From NCBI GenBank assembly GCA_030220185.1, contig JASPKZ010003420.1:124001-188000 (forward strand): a stretch of DNA of 64,000 bases, in the 5' to 3' direction. This DNA is from Diploptera punctata (taxonomy: Eukaryota > Arthropoda > Insecta > Blattodea > Blaberidae). Each line of letters starts with the position of its first letter. Within the stretch, counting starts at the first letter, position 1. The notes beneath the pieces were generated by a model that made no database searches, was not told where the DNA came from, and worked only from the letters and a program-made list of their open reading frames with translations. Below are positions 41,922 to 52,672 of this stretch, in pieces. The position numbers were made by a program, and so were the translations under genes.

Positions 41922-43067
41922 TTATCATAAGTAATGCCACGAGTGATTTCTAAATTATCGATAAATTCACGACTCACGAAATGAGGAGTGAATTTATCTA
42001 GAGAATTAGGAAATCAAGAGTGACATTTGTTAGGACTATTTAACGAATAAAATTAAGCTGTATACTCACAAATCATTATTTAAATCCATCCATAGTAATT
42101 CAGCCCGAAGGCAGGTCCTTCACTGCAATCATAGCATTTCCATGCTACGCTTGCAGCTTTACTAGGGAATTGTGTAGGTGTGGTAGCTTCCCGTTGCTTT
42201 CCACACCGGTGAAGGATGATGATGATAATGGTAAGGATGATAATGATAACGATGATGGCCATATGATTTCGGGGACCGTTTGGGCCTTAAAGTTTTCCTG
42301 ACATTTGTCTTACAGGTGAGGAAAAACCCCGATAAAAACCTCACCCAGAAAAACTGCCCCGACCAGGGATCGAACCCGGGCCCGCTGCGTGACAAGGCAG
42401 CACGCTACCTCGAGACCACAGCGGTGGACTATTATTTAAATATAGTTATTTTTAAAATATATATAAATTTAATGTAAACGGCGATGTTTGAAAACAAATG
42501 CAAACAATTGGTACGTTTCATTTGCTTCTTTTGTTCTCACAGCAACCAGATCTAATTATTTATTACCAAATGATCGAAATATTGTAAGAATGCACCCTAG
42601 TGGAGAAATTGATAACCAACGTTATAGGTATTAATTAATTTGATGTCTTATGATGTAAATATATCAATTATATTCTTCTGCAACATTTCCTGGAAAATAA
42701 TTCGTTTAAGAAAGTGTAACAGTGTTTTCTTTTTTTGTGGTATAATCTATTGTTACAAATGTTTTTATATTATCTATCGCATGCGCTTTCTGCTGACATT
42801 CATGCACTATATATACAATCTGGTAGCCGTATTTCTTAGAGGGTCAGTCACTGCAAAATAATGCTATGACCTATTCAGAATGTTAAAAAGGAGGTGCTTT
42901 CTTTATTATGATAAACTTTAGTTGGTAAATTCTAGGCGAAACACGACTGTGATTGGTTGTAAATAAAAAATCATTGAAATGTGATTGGTAATTGACTCCC
43001 ATTTGGGGCATGAGTTAAATAGCCACGAGTAATTTTAAAATTATCAATAAATTCACGACTCACTTCG
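41922..43067 (+). repeat. Element X copy 1, interrupted by SINE2
   Basis: Collinear with 53035-53788 once the SINE2 at 42086-42430 is set aside. The left end has a hairpin (about 41945-41970 against 41990-42016). The interior includes TTAATGTAAACGGCGATGTTT and ATGCACTATATATACAATCTG. It ends GGGGCATGAGTTAAATAG and then repeats the left-end sequence CCACGAGTAATTTTAAAATTA..CACGACTCAC at 43023-43064 in direct orientation. No protein domain; short ORFs only. Confidence 0.75.
42075..42441 (-). mobile_element. SINE2 copy D with 11-bp TSD
   Basis: Inverted full-length SINE2 at 42086-42430, B box near 42363-42379 (plus-strand GGGATCGAACCC). The exact repeat ATTATTTAAAT lies at 42075-42085 and 42431-42441. 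It is inside element X; the X copy at 53 kb gives the empty site. Confidence 0.95.
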
Positions 43068-43114
43068 TATAGGGTATTTCCCACAAAATGATGTTTATAT
43101 TGTGAAAATAACAA

Positions 43115-43350
43115 ATTCATTATAGATAGACGAAAATATTGGAAGGGTCATATAGAAAGAATGGAAGAAAACCGGCTTGCAAAAAGAGCTAAAGAAGATA
43201 GACCAATGGACGGGAGGAGAACAAGAGGAAGACCGGCCAAGAGATGGATAGACAGTGAATGCACATCCAATACGTCTTCCTCCGAGGAGTGAGTTTGGAA
43301 ATAAACAGGATGAAAATCCTACAAATTAAGTTGAAGAAGAAGAAGAAAAT
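43115..43350 (+). pseudogene. RT-G tail fragment with (GAA)n
   Basis: Reads IIDRRKYWKGHIERMEENRL, AKRAKEDRPMDGRRTRGRPA, KRWIDSECTSNTSSSEE, stop, then GAAGAAGAAGAAGAAAA at 43333-43349. Very close to the minus-strand copy at 18905-19265. Confidence 0.87.
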
Positions 43351-43611
43351 AACAGATGTTGCTCTGTATCGTCCTGTGATATACTTGATCTATATGTCAC
43401 GCAAGCGAGGGATATCACATTCATTACTCAACTTAGAGGGCATAAGTTAAAATTTTTATTCTACAAATTAAAACGAAATTTGTATTTTTATTCACAGCTA
43501 AGTTCAACTCTTGAGTAAAAAAGTCTTGTCCATCCAACGAAGTATTAGGCATGTCTCACTGATGAATTTTGTATCCAGCGTTTCCTTGGACAGCCCAAAG
43601 ATTGGGTAAAA

Positions 43612-44286
43612 TACACTGTGATTATAAAGTCCCAGTACATTTTGTGGATAACGTAGCGCAAATAAAACAAAAATTATAAGGTAGTTTCTAGTATCAAGTT
43701 AGTGTTCAACATAACCTCCATCAATCTCAAAACATGTTCCCCAACGACGCACCGTCGCCCGGAAAACATGCACCAACATATCCTCTGTAATCATTTCACT
43801 CGCTTGGCGTATGCGTTCTTTCAGCACTTGCAGATTAGGAAACTTGGTTCTGTAAACCTGTTGCTTGATGAACCCCCAAGCAAAAAAGTCCAGGGGTGCG
43901 AGGTCTGGCGAACGAGGTGCCCAGATACGAGGAGATGTCCTTCCAATCCACCTGTTGGGAAACCTGTCATTGAGATACCCGCGTATAGCCAGAGCAAAGT
44001 GTGGTGGTGCTCCATCTTGTTGCAACATCACTGTATCAATGATACCATCTTGCTGTAACTGTGGCTGTAAGAAAAGTTGTAACATATTAAGATACACGTC
44101 TCCCGTGAGGGTTTCCTTTGGAATCTGTTTCTAACTTCCTCGTATGACCGGCCTATTAACACGCAGCAACAATCTCTATCCGCTCTTCAATGGTGAACAT
44201 ATTTGTATCTTTCGAATAGCTGTAACAGAAATACGATATGTAAGCGATTTCTTTAAAATGTACTGAGACTTTATAATCACACTGTA
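43612..44286 (-). mobile_element. Internally deleted Tc1/mariner element with TIRs and TA TSD
   Basis: Element 43614-44284 (671 bp). The left end starts CACTGTGATTATAAAGTCCC; the right end read inverted starts CAGTGTGATTATAAAGTCTC. The arms match over about 30 bases with two differences. TA flanks both ends (43612-43613, 44285-44286). Between them the minus strand holds both ends of a transposase gene, with the middle missing. Full-length relatives are about twice this size. Confidence 0.93.
43699..44200 (-). pseudogene. Tc1/mariner-type transposase, internally deleted
   Basis: The start is at 44200: MFTIEERIEIVAAC, then stops and, in another frame, GRSYEEVRNRFQ, the expected N-terminal DNA-binding start. 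At about 44130 it jumps to the catalytic half: TGDVYLNMLQLFLQPQLQQD, VMLQQDGAPPHFALAIRGYL, FPNRWIGRTSPRIW, PRSPDLAPLDFFAWGFIKQQ and FEIDGGYVEH before the stop at the left end. 'QQDGAPPHF' carries the second catalytic Asp and 'PRSPDLAPLDFF' the third. The first Asp and most of the helix-turn-helix region, roughly 150-180 residues, are gone. It cannot be active. Confidence 0.9.
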
Positions 44287-44446
44287 TACCAAACCAATGC
44301 ACTCATACCTCCTTTGTCCCTTCATACTTGTATAAGCAAACATCCCGAACAAACGTAACTTGTCACTTATGTGACGTCAGAGATGAAATTTCTTCCTCCG
44401 ACTGGAATGGAGTTCTTGGTACGTTATACACATGGTAGAAGCGAGT
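44287..44446. other. Short spacer
   Basis: No feature. Confidence 0.3.
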
Positions 44447-45654
44447 GAAGATTTCCAGTTACTTACTTACTCACTGGCACTATCGAACCCGTAGGTTCAT
44501 GGCCGCGCGGACATAAGCTCTCCATACATCCCTATCCTGAGCTAATGCTTTCCAATCATTCCCTGTATAAATTACATCTCTCAAATCATAGTTAATATTA
44601 TTCTCCCACCTCATTCTTGGTATACCAACTGGGCGTTTTCCCTCTGGTTTTCCTACAAGAAGCTTCCATGCAAGTCTTTCACTCCCCATACGCGCAACAT
44701 GTACTGTCCATTGCCGTCTACGAGACTTAACTGTTCTTATTATATCTGGCTTCCTATAAAGACCATGTAGTTCATTGTTACGTAGTCTTCTCCATTCACC
44801 TGTCTGTTCATCTCTCTTTGGTCCAAAAACTTTCCTAAGTACTTTATTCTCAAATACTTGTAATCTCCCTTCCTCCCTTAAAGTAAGAGTCCATGTTTCG
44901 CACCCATATAATATAACTGGTAGAATAATAGTTTTATATATTTTCAGTTTAACGTTTTCTGAAAGGAGTTGGTACATCAAGAGTCTCTGCAATGCATAAT
45001 AGCACGCATTTTCAGAATTGAGCCTATGTTTAATTTCTTTGTGCATCTCATTCCTATTTGTGATCATTGTTCCTAGGTATTTGAATTCAGTAACTCCCTC
45101 AAAATTTGCCTCATGTGTCCATTTCCATTATATACTGAATTTCTACGTCTGACCATATATTTAGTTTTATTGATATTTACTTCCAGTCCTAATTTCTTTA
45201 TGTTACTCAATAGTGTGTGCGTGTTGTCCTTTAGTATCTCCTCGCTATCGGCCAATAATACTACATCATCAGCATAAACTAACAGCTTATTAACACCATT
45301 GAGTTGTAAGCCTTCCTCATTCTCTAGAGTTTTAATGGCATGCTCTAGTACAAAATTAAATAGGAGAGGAGATAGTGCATCTCCTTGCTTTAACCCATTC
45401 TGGATTTCAAAAGTGTCTCTCAAATAACAGTTAATGTTATTCTCCCACCTCATTCTTGGTCTACCAACTGGGAGTTTTCCCTCTGGCTTTCCTACAAGAA
45501 GCTTCCATTCAAGTCTTTCACTCCCCATACGTGCAACATGTCCTGCCCATCGCAGTCTACGAAACTTAACTGTTCTCATTATATCTGGCTGCCTATAAAG
45601 ACCATGTAGGTCATTGTTATGAAGTCTTCTCCATTCACCTGGAAGATTTCCAGT
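44447..45654 (-). mobile_element. Two-part chimeric RTE-A insertion with 13-bp TSD
   Basis: The exact repeat GAAGATTTCCAGT at 44447-44459 and 45642-45654 bounds one insertion (44460-45641). On the minus strand its 5' part (45641 to about 45413) is the tail region, EWRRLHNNDLHGLYRQPDIM to MRWENNINCYLRDT. This runs straight into FEIQNGLKQGDALSPLLFNF, LLVYADDVVLLADSEEI and a second, complete 3' half down to MNLRVR and (GTAA)n. The 218-codon frame 45729-45073 crosses the join. A 1-nt shift and a small deletion near 45070-45115 separate it from the 195-codon frame 45067-44480. Confidence 0.93.
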
Positions 45655-46179
45655 AAGTTTTAAAATTACTGAAACACTTAGGAATGCTTTAATGTCTGAA
45701 GTGACGCACGAGATTATTGGTTTGTTCAAATTTGCTCCACAAAACGTGAGATAACGATCCTTTTAACGCAGTAACATTGTACAAACCCAACTCTGATATC
45801 TAATTATTAGGTGTTGGTAACAAAATTAATTCCAATGCAAGGGGAGGAGTAGCATGAATTATGCAAAAACCGTTGATAATCTAAATTAGTTTTTACAAAT
45901 TTCCATTTCAAATTCTAATCAAGATAACGCATTTGTTTGTTTCTTGTCACAGCCCCACACAGTGCATTCGCTTTAGTCTATGAGCTAAATTATATAGTGA
46001 ACAATATTAACATCTATTCATCAGATAAATTACTTTGTACTCAAAAACAAGGTATGAAGCCTTCAAGTTAGCAAACCAAATAAATCAAAATACCCTCTAT
46101 TGTAGAATAACATAATTTAAGACTTTTCTAAATATGAAAACAAATTTTTTCAGACAAAATAATAATATTCATCATCATC
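45655..46179. other. No recognisable feature
   Basis: No ORF or repeat recognised. Confidence 0.35.
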
Positions 46180-46980
46180 ATAGTACATTCACGAATTTAG
46201 GTCATTTGTTGACCTTATTCTACCAGTTATATTATATGGGTGCGAAACGTGGACTCTTACTTTAAGGGAGGAAAGGAGATTACGAGTATTTGAGAATAAA
46301 GTTCTTAGGAATTTTTTTGGACCAAAGAGAGATGAACAGACAGGTGAATGGAGAAGACTACATAACAATGAACTACATGGTCTTTATAGAAAGCCAGATA
46401 TAATAAGAAGAGTTAAGTCTCGTAGACTGCGATGGGCAGGACATGTTGCGCGTATGGGGAATGAAAGACGTGGATGGAAACTTCTTGTAGGAAAGCCAGT
46501 AGGAAAACGCCCAGTTGGTAGACCAAGAATGAGGTGGGAGAATAACATTAACTATGATTTGAGGGAAGTAGATTATACAGTGAATGATTGGAAAGCATTA
46601 TCTCAGGATAGGGATGTATGGAGGGCTTATGTCCGCGCGGCCATGAACCTACGGGTTCGATAGTGCCAGTGAGTAAGTAAGTAAGTAAGGTCATTTGCTG
46701 ACCTGTTTTGGCCTCAAGAGAAACACCATCCAAAAGTCTTTTGAGTGGACGTCCTGGTCTTCTTCTTCCTGCAGGTTGATATCTTAACATTTGTTTGGGT
46801 ATTCTGTGATCTTCATTTCGATGAACATGTTGCATCCATATTGTCTTATAATCAGAAATTTTGTTTTCTAAAGGTTCCATGTGTAATTCTTCTAAGATGT
46901 CTTAATTTTTTTGTGATCTAGTAGTGTGCATCCTGCAGTCCTCCGAAGGTATCTCATTTCAGCAGATCTAAGTCTCTGTA
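46180..46980 (-). pseudogene. RT-C tail fragment split by an RTE-A insertion
   Basis: The left stub 46168-46215 carries the (ATC)n tail and CGAATTTAGGTCATTTGTTG. The rest resumes at 46705: minus strand MEPLENKISDYKTIWMQHVH, RNEDHRIPKQMLRYQPAGRR and RPGRPLKRLLDG. Nearly identical to 54727-54960, which is uninterrupted. Confidence 0.88.
46199..46704 (+). mobile_element. RTE-A insertion with 17-bp TSD
   Basis: Element 46216-46687: ILPVILYGCETWTLTLREER-like start, VFENKVLRNFFGPKRDEQTG, RRLRWAGHVARMGNERRGWK, GKPVGKRPVGRPRMRWENNI, LSQDRDVWRAYVRAAMNLRV and stop at 46661-46663, then (GTAA)n. The reading frame is almost intact. The TSD AGGTCATTTGTTGACCT (46199-46215) against AGGTCATTTGCTGACCT (46688-46704) has one mismatch. 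Confidence 0.93.
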
Positions 46981-47019
46981 ATGATATTAATTGTGTAAAA
47001 TGTAAACTTAAAATGTTCT

Positions 47020-47230
47020 AAAATGTGGTATTAGAAGAGCTGAATAATTTGAACACAGTTTTAATACAATATCATCAGATTGTCTTTTATGGCTTCTTCC
47101 CTGACATTGAGAGAATTGTAATCCATTTCTTAGGTAGGGGTATCTGAAAGGCGGAGGTACCACAGTTATGGTTGATTTCGTTTTCACTGCGGTCCGCCAC
47201 ATTTAAATAACTGACACGATAAATAGGACA
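47020..47230 (-). repeat. Dispersed repeat, shared with 54.4 kb and 18.8 kb
   Basis: GAATTGTAATCCATTTCTTA and ATCTGAAAGGCGGAG recur at 54490-54530. The segment 47165-47212 is an inverted relative of 18838-18875. Class unknown; no coding capacity. Confidence 0.5.
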
Positions 47231-47730
47231 AATGTCGGAGTGGTCCCCTAGTGTCCACCAGTAAAAAATATAACTCCAACTTTTTCAAAATTCTAAATTC
47301 CACTTCAGATCAGCAAAACCTGAACGGAACCGTTTCTGATTGGATGGGCAACTTGCCCTCCCGCTCTTGTCCCTCTGGGGCTTGGCCTTCCTCTTGGTGG
47401 CTTGGAGTATCTGCGAGAACATCTACTAAGACCATCAACTCCCACCAGCGCCTCCAAGGCTTGTTAATGTCCGAACACCGGATCTTTGTCTCCTGATCTG
47501 CGGCTAGTTATGACCAGCGGAGGATAATCGCTCAACCAACGACGGATTTAATACCAAAAGGCTGAAGAGGGCATGTAAGACCCTGTAGCAGCCGGAAGTA
47601 GCTAGGAACCACTGGCGAACCATTGACTGCTGAGAAATGCGCGCGGGATACCGGGTGCTTGCTTGGCCGCTGAGAGGGGAGCATTTAACGGTTGGTCTTG
47701 CACTTCCATTACATTTGTGTGTGTGTGTGT
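47231..47730. other. GC-richer stretch without recognised coding
   Basis: An 81-codon ORF (47251-47496) has no motif. The segment CTCAACCAACGACGGATTT..GCATGTAAGACCCTG has higher GC than its surroundings and could be the 5' region of a LINE; I have no second copy to support this. Confidence 0.25.
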
Positions 47731-47853
47731 CAAGTTAATGAATAGCGGTGAGCTATCCTTTTGATTCTCCTTGAATTCCTGAACCCGGGGTTCTCCTATT
47801 CAGGAATTCCAAGGAGAACCGAAAGGATAGCTCACCGCTATTAATTAAGTTGG
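47731..47853. repeat. Long palindrome, about 53-bp arms, next to (GT)n
   Basis: The left arm 47731-47783 (AATAGCGGTGAGCTATCC...CCTTGAATTCCTGAA) and right arm 47799-47853 are inverted copies with about five mismatches and one indel. The loop is about 15 bases, CCCGGGGTTCTCCTA. A (GT)n tract at 47716-47730 abuts the left arm. Confidence 0.85.
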
Positions 47854-48099
47854 CTATGCTGCAGGGTCTTCCTATATCCTCCCCGGACACTCTCTCATGT
47901 TTTGTCAATGTAAAGATTAAGGACACAAGGACTCATCCTCGAGCGTAAAAATATTATATTTATAAGTATTACATATTAACAAAAAAAAATAAATAAATTT
48001 AACTTGATTTATTTACACTAACTCAATATAAGACATTTAATGGAGAGCTGATCAAATATTTACCACAATCCTTACAACATAGATTATTTTATATTATAT
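47854..48099. other. No recognisable feature
   Basis: AT-rich. Confidence 0.35.
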
Positions 48100-49015
48100 A
48101 CAGAATTTTAATGTTTACACATCTTTCTGTGCCTTAAGTTTCTTCTCCATTCGTCTCTCTTCACCCAATCCATGCCTTCCAGTCCTCTTGTTCTCATTCC
48201 AGTTCTTATTTCCTGCATCCACGAGTTTCGAGGTCTTCCTCTCCCCCTTCTTCCAGGTGGACACCATTCCAATGTTTTCCTGCGTAATCTTTCTTCTTGC
48301 ATTCGTCGTACGTGCCCATACCAATTTAATTGCTTATACCGTATATAATCTACTATTGAATAATCAATATTCGTTTTTTCCGTTATGACAGTATTTCTTA
48401 TTTTGTCTAATTTTTAACATCTTGCTGCTCTCCTCAAGAAATCCATTTCCATCGACATACGTTTTTGTTCCAAGTTTTGTTGAATTTCCAAACTTCAGCT
48501 CCATATGTGACAGTACTTCTCACTATTGAATTATATATTTGTAACTTATTTTTCCTGGTTATATATCTGTTCCATAAGACTCCATTCATCATTGCTGTTA
48601 TTGCTCTACCTTTATTTATTCTGTTCTTAATATCACTTTCTTGTTTATCCTCTTTATCTAATTTTACTCCCAGACACTCAAATTCTTCACATCCTCTAAT
48701 ATACCCCTTTTCATCTTCTAATATCAAATCTTCGGGTTCGGCTCCACATCGCATATAAAATGTTTTTCTAAATTTATTTTCAAACCCCAGTTATCGTATT
48801 CGTCCAATAATTATCTGAACATAAACTCCATGTCTTCATATTCTGGAGCAATTATTATCTGGTCATCCGCAAATAACAGTGAATGTATTGTATCTGTTGA
48901 TCCATCTCCAATTTGTACTCCCATTCCTGGAGATTTTTGGCTCCAGTTTGACAGTGCTTTATGTATAAATATCTTAAATAATGTTGGTGATATGCTACAA
49001 CCTTGACGAAGGACT
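48100..49015 (-). pseudogene. RT-B fragment from motif B to tail
   Basis: Minus strand: LRQGCSISPTLFKIFIHKAL (motif B), HSLLFADDQIIIAPEYEDME (motif C), WGLKINLEKTFYMRCGAEPE, FECLGVKLDKEDKQESDIKN, QIYNSIVRSTVTYGAEVWKF, then shifted frames with LEWCPPGRRGRGRPRNSWMQ. At least two frameshifts and a stop (..FMFR*). The most complete RT-B coding relic here; catalytic FADD is kept, but the frame is broken. Confidence 0.87.
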
Positions 49016-49479
49016 TTAGATTATTAGACAGATAATATTGTATCGTTAGATCATCTCCTTGGAAGGAAAAATGTTTAACAAACTTCCTGTTTGAAAACCA
49101 AAGAAAATATTGTTGGATGCTCTGAAAGAGGAAAGACCAACAGCTTCTGGAGCTAAGAACATTGAAAGAAAAAAATAGAGGCCGAATTTTAGGAGTGCCA
49201 GGGACTATTCAGGGCTTAAGAGGCACTGATGATAATTAAATTATATATACGAGGCGATTGTTATAACAACTTATTGATTAATACATGTCAAATATTTTAT
49301 TACATGTAGTTTTTTTGTTACGTGTATCAACACCAATTTTATTCTATTTTAGGTTTTATAAAATAACTCCCATAATTAATTGAAGATAGATTACTTTCTA
49401 GAGAACGATGGTTTAAAACTTAAGTATTCTGGACCTAATTATGACCTAAATTATGTCAATTAAAATGACTATCAGTATG
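49016..49479. other. No recognisable feature
   Basis: AT-rich. Confidence 0.35.
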
Positions 49480-49730
49480 CCTTTAGTTCCGAGGGATGCG
49501 GGTTCAAACCCGGGATTGATGGATTTTTAAGATGGAAAAATCCAAGAGATAAGTTCTCCGGTATAGACGTTAGCATAAGATTTTCAGGCTACCCTGAGCA
49601 AAGAGGGCTCTGTGCAAAATTTACCGACCGTTATCCATCCAAATAATATCTTACTTGTCCACTAGGTGTCTCACTGAGGCGATATGCCGACCCCATATCA
49701 TTCATTGACATATATGTAAATAAACCTAAT
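49480..49730 (+). mobile_element. SINE3-related element
   Basis: A B-box-like GGTTCAAACCC at 49501-49511 is followed by GATGGAAAAATCCAAGAGATA, TTCTCCGGTATAGACGTTAG and GCAAAATTTACCGACCG. The last parts match the SINE3 body at 38205-38340 (GATGGAAAAATCCAATGAGC, TCCTCCGGGAGGGAC, GCAAAATTTACCGAA). The A box is unclear. Confidence 0.6.
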
Positions 49731-49737
49731 GATATTA

Positions 49738-49850
49738 GCCTGAAGAAGAGATGTCGGACGTCCTCGGAAGAGAAGGTCTTAGATATATTAGTGGAAATGG
49801 AACAGGCAACTAATGCCTAAGCCAGGAAACGAAGAAGAAGAAGAAGAAAA
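49738..49850 (+). pseudogene. RT-C tail stub with (GAA)n
   Basis: GAAGAGATGTCGGACGTCCTC through AGGCAACTAATGCCTAAGCC matches 23917-24005, the GRRDVGRPRKR end of the RT-C copy. (GAA)n is at about 49831-49848. Confidence 0.85.
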
Positions 49851-49865
49851 AATAGCTTGTTAAAA

Positions 49866-49972
49866 TAATGATTGGAAAGCATTAGCTCAGGATAGGGATG
49901 TATGGAGAGATTATGTCCGCGCGGCCATGAACCTACGTGTTCGATAGTGCCAGTGAGTAAGTAAGTAAATAC
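49866..49972 (+). pseudogene. RTE-A 3' stub
   Basis: Only the last 32 codons (NDWKALAQDRDVWRDYVRAA, MNLRVR) and the (GTAA)n tail remain. Confidence 0.88.
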
Positions 49973-50092
49973 TCCTTCCAGAGAGCCTTAATCCTCTTAC
50001 GGGAAAGTACGAGGTATAGAGATAGAAGGTAACTATCTTAGTATACATATTTATGCGGCGAAATAAATAGCAGTATACAGTAAAATTTAATT

Positions 50093-50156
50093 CTTCTCTT
50101 CTTCCTTCCAAGTATTAGGCCAGGCCTGTTAGGATCCTATAGAAAATTTTCCCTCG
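50093..50156 (-). pseudogene. RT-C tail stub
   Basis: CTTCTTCCTTCCAAGTATTAG to GAAAATTTTCCCTCGAT is the 3'-most 60 bp of the 14825-type RT-C element. Confidence 0.75.
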
Positions 50157-50169
50157 ATCCTTCCGGGAA

Positions 50170-50515
50170 ATTCTCGTATAAGACTTCAAAGCATAATAAT
50201 AGTCCCTTCGATTGGTTGCTGGCCAAAGGAAGGCAAGACCAGTGATGGGGCTGCCATCTTATAGCCTCTGTTCAGGCTTTTCTAGAGAAGAAAAGAAAAT
50301 AAAGGAAAGAAGAAATGGAAGAAAGGAAAGACTCCCTAGCCCTCGGATTCCGTAATAGCGTCCGGGTCGAAAAAACAAGAGTTAACCAAAAGAGGTTAGA
50401 TAGTAAAGTTAAAAGAGTGCAAAACACAAGTAAGTGGAAGAAGTGTTTTGCTCAGCTTGGGCACTTTGTGGTCGCCATCCACATATCCCCTAGATGAGGA
50501 CCCCTGAGTTATTCA
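50170..50515 (+). repeat. Repeat E copy 2
   Basis: Opposite orientation to 15270-15640. The plus strand holds a 60-codon ORF (50315-50497) with RLDSKVKRVQNTSKWKKCF, matching the ERLDNAVKRV segment of copy 1 in a comparable position. Upstream CCAGTGATGGGGCTGCCATC and TATAGCCTCTG are conserved. Origin unknown. Confidence 0.6.
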
Positions 50516-50620
50516 CGTATAATATTACAATTAACCCATTCGTCTCAAAAGACGAATTAGACTCGCCGGCAGTTAAATGACCTTCAACTCAGAAGACGAG
50601 GTCACTCGCTTAACTCTGCT

Positions 50621-50960
50621 GTTAGACTATATCCATCCATAGTAATTCTGCCCGAAGGCAGGTCCTTCACTGCAATCATGCTATGCTTGCAGCTTTACTA
50701 GGGAATTGTGTAGGTGTGGTAGCTTCCCTTTGCATTCCACACCGGTGAAGGATGACGATAATGATGATGATGGTGATGATGGCCATATGATTTCGGGGAC
50801 CGTTTGGGCCTTAAAGTTTTCCTGACATTTGTCTTACAGGTGAGGAAAAAACCCGATAAAAACCTCACCCAGAAAAACTGCCCCGGGATCGAACACGGGC
50901 CCGCTGCGTGACAAGGCAGCACGCTACCTGGGGACCACAGCGGTGGACGTTAGACTATAT
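50621..50960 (-). mobile_element. SINE2 copy E with 12-bp TSD
   Basis: Inverted SINE2 at 50633-50948. The B-box region is shortened (CCCCGGGATCGAACAC). Exact repeat GTTAGACTATAT at 50621-50632 and 50949-50960. Confidence 0.94.
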
Positions 50961-51650
50961 ATATATATTTTTTTTTTTTTTTTCAATATTTTGTACGTCC
51001 CTTGGTGGGGTTATCTTCTTTTACTCGTAACATTTATGAATAGTAGATGAATGCATCTTTATCTTCAACCTTATTGTGATGTCAAGTACCGTTATATTTT
51101 TTTTTGTTTTGAATGTCTTAAAATAGATAATATAATTTATGGTAACATAAATGCTGTTTCTGGGGAAATTAATTGAGCATTTAAACGTGAAGCCACTGGG
51201 TTAACTAACTGAATAATTAATGAATATTGCATGGTTTACTTGTAAATTATTTATTCTGAAAAAAAAATAAAGCTTGCTTATCTGAGTGGATATAGCAATA
51301 TTAACACGACTTCTGACTACAAAATATGAAGAAAAAAGCTCATGATTTTAATCGCTTGAGCTCTCACACAATTGGAAACCATAGAGAATCGGGGCTCTTT
51401 GCTAGTTCCACCCAGTACCGTTATGGCGCTATCAAAATCCTAGCACGGACACTAACCGTTTCAACAGCCCTGCTGCCCGCCCAATTACATCTTATATATG
51501 TCGTAGAGTTTATCGCTAATGATAAAACACATACCTCTAATTAGCGGTCTCCCGACCCCATGTTGCAGCTACCTTAAAGCACTCTACACACTGCAAACTA
51601 ACGTTTCAATCCTACTACATAGAGCTTGGATTTTCACAGAATTAATTAAC
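50961..51650. other. No recognisable feature
   Basis: A T-run at 50969-50983 and short ORFs only (72 codons at 51326-51544), no motif. Confidence 0.35.
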
Positions 51651-51654
51651 AGGC

Positions 51655-52312
51655 TCACGCGCGGACATAAGCTCTCCATACATCCCTATCCTGACCTAAC
51701 GTTTTCCAATCATTCACTGTATAATCTACTTACTTCAAATCAAATCAAATGTAATGTTATTCTCCAACCTCATTCCTGGTATACCAACTAGGCGTTTTAC
51801 CTCTGTTTTCATACAAGAAACTTCCATGCACGTATTTCATTCCCTATTCGTGCCACATGTCCTGTCCATCGCAGTCTACGACACTTAACTGTTCTTATTT
51901 TATCCGGATTTGTAAAAATACCTTGTAGTTCACTGTTATGTAGCCTTCTCCATTCACCTGTCTGTTCATATCTCTTTAGTCCAAACATTTTTCTAAGAAA
52001 ATTATTCTCAAATACTCGTAATCTCCTTCCCTCCCTTAAAGCAATAGTCCATGATTCGCATCCATATAATATAACTGGTAGAATAATAGTTTTATATATT
52101 TTCAGCTTATCTTTTTTTTAAAGAAGTTGGAACAAGAGTCCCCGAAATGCATAATAGCACGCATTTCCAGAATTGAGCCTATGTTTCACTTCTTTGTGCA
52201 TCTCATTCCTATTTGTGATTATTGTTCCTAGGTATTTGAATTCAGCCACTTCTTAAAAAATTCCCTCATTTGTCATTAACTGTCCATTTCCATAATATAA
52301 TGTATTTCTATG
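51655..52312 (-). pseudogene. RTE-A old, diverged copy
   Basis: Minus-strand homology from the SAYVRA codons (GCGCGGACATAAGCTCTCC at the left) up to the YNGNGQLMTNE region at about 52300. No (GTAA)n tail and no final codons. Many indels; it is the most decayed of the long RTE-A copies. Confidence 0.88.
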
Positions 52313-52489
52313 GGATCGAAGAGTAAGCTTACATAAATGCCAACGGTCAAATTAGTAGTGGAATGCTAGTTGAACGAAGGAAAAAAGTTACTTGAATCTA
52401 GTCCTGGAAAATATGTTACAAATTATGATGTGAGGTGTAAAATCTACATTCATTTAAAGCCAGGTTTACTACATCATTTTTGAGAAAAT

Positions 52490-52672
52490 CCGAGAATATA
52501 GAGAGCAATGGTACACACAAAGAAGGAATGTAACAAGATCACCAAGAGCAGCTTTCAACTATAAGCCAAGAGATTCAAGGAATGTAGGAAGGCCAGTGAA
52601 AAGATGGACAGAACAACTGTGAGGCGGACAGGCAATTTTTGCCTATCCCGTGAAGTGAAGAAGAAGAATAAG
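52490..52672 (+). pseudogene. RT-C-like tail fragment
   Basis: KIREYREQWYTQRRNVTRSP, RAAFNYKPRDSRNVGRPVKR and WTEQL then a stop, with GAAGAAGAATAAG at 52657-52669. Confidence 0.75.
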
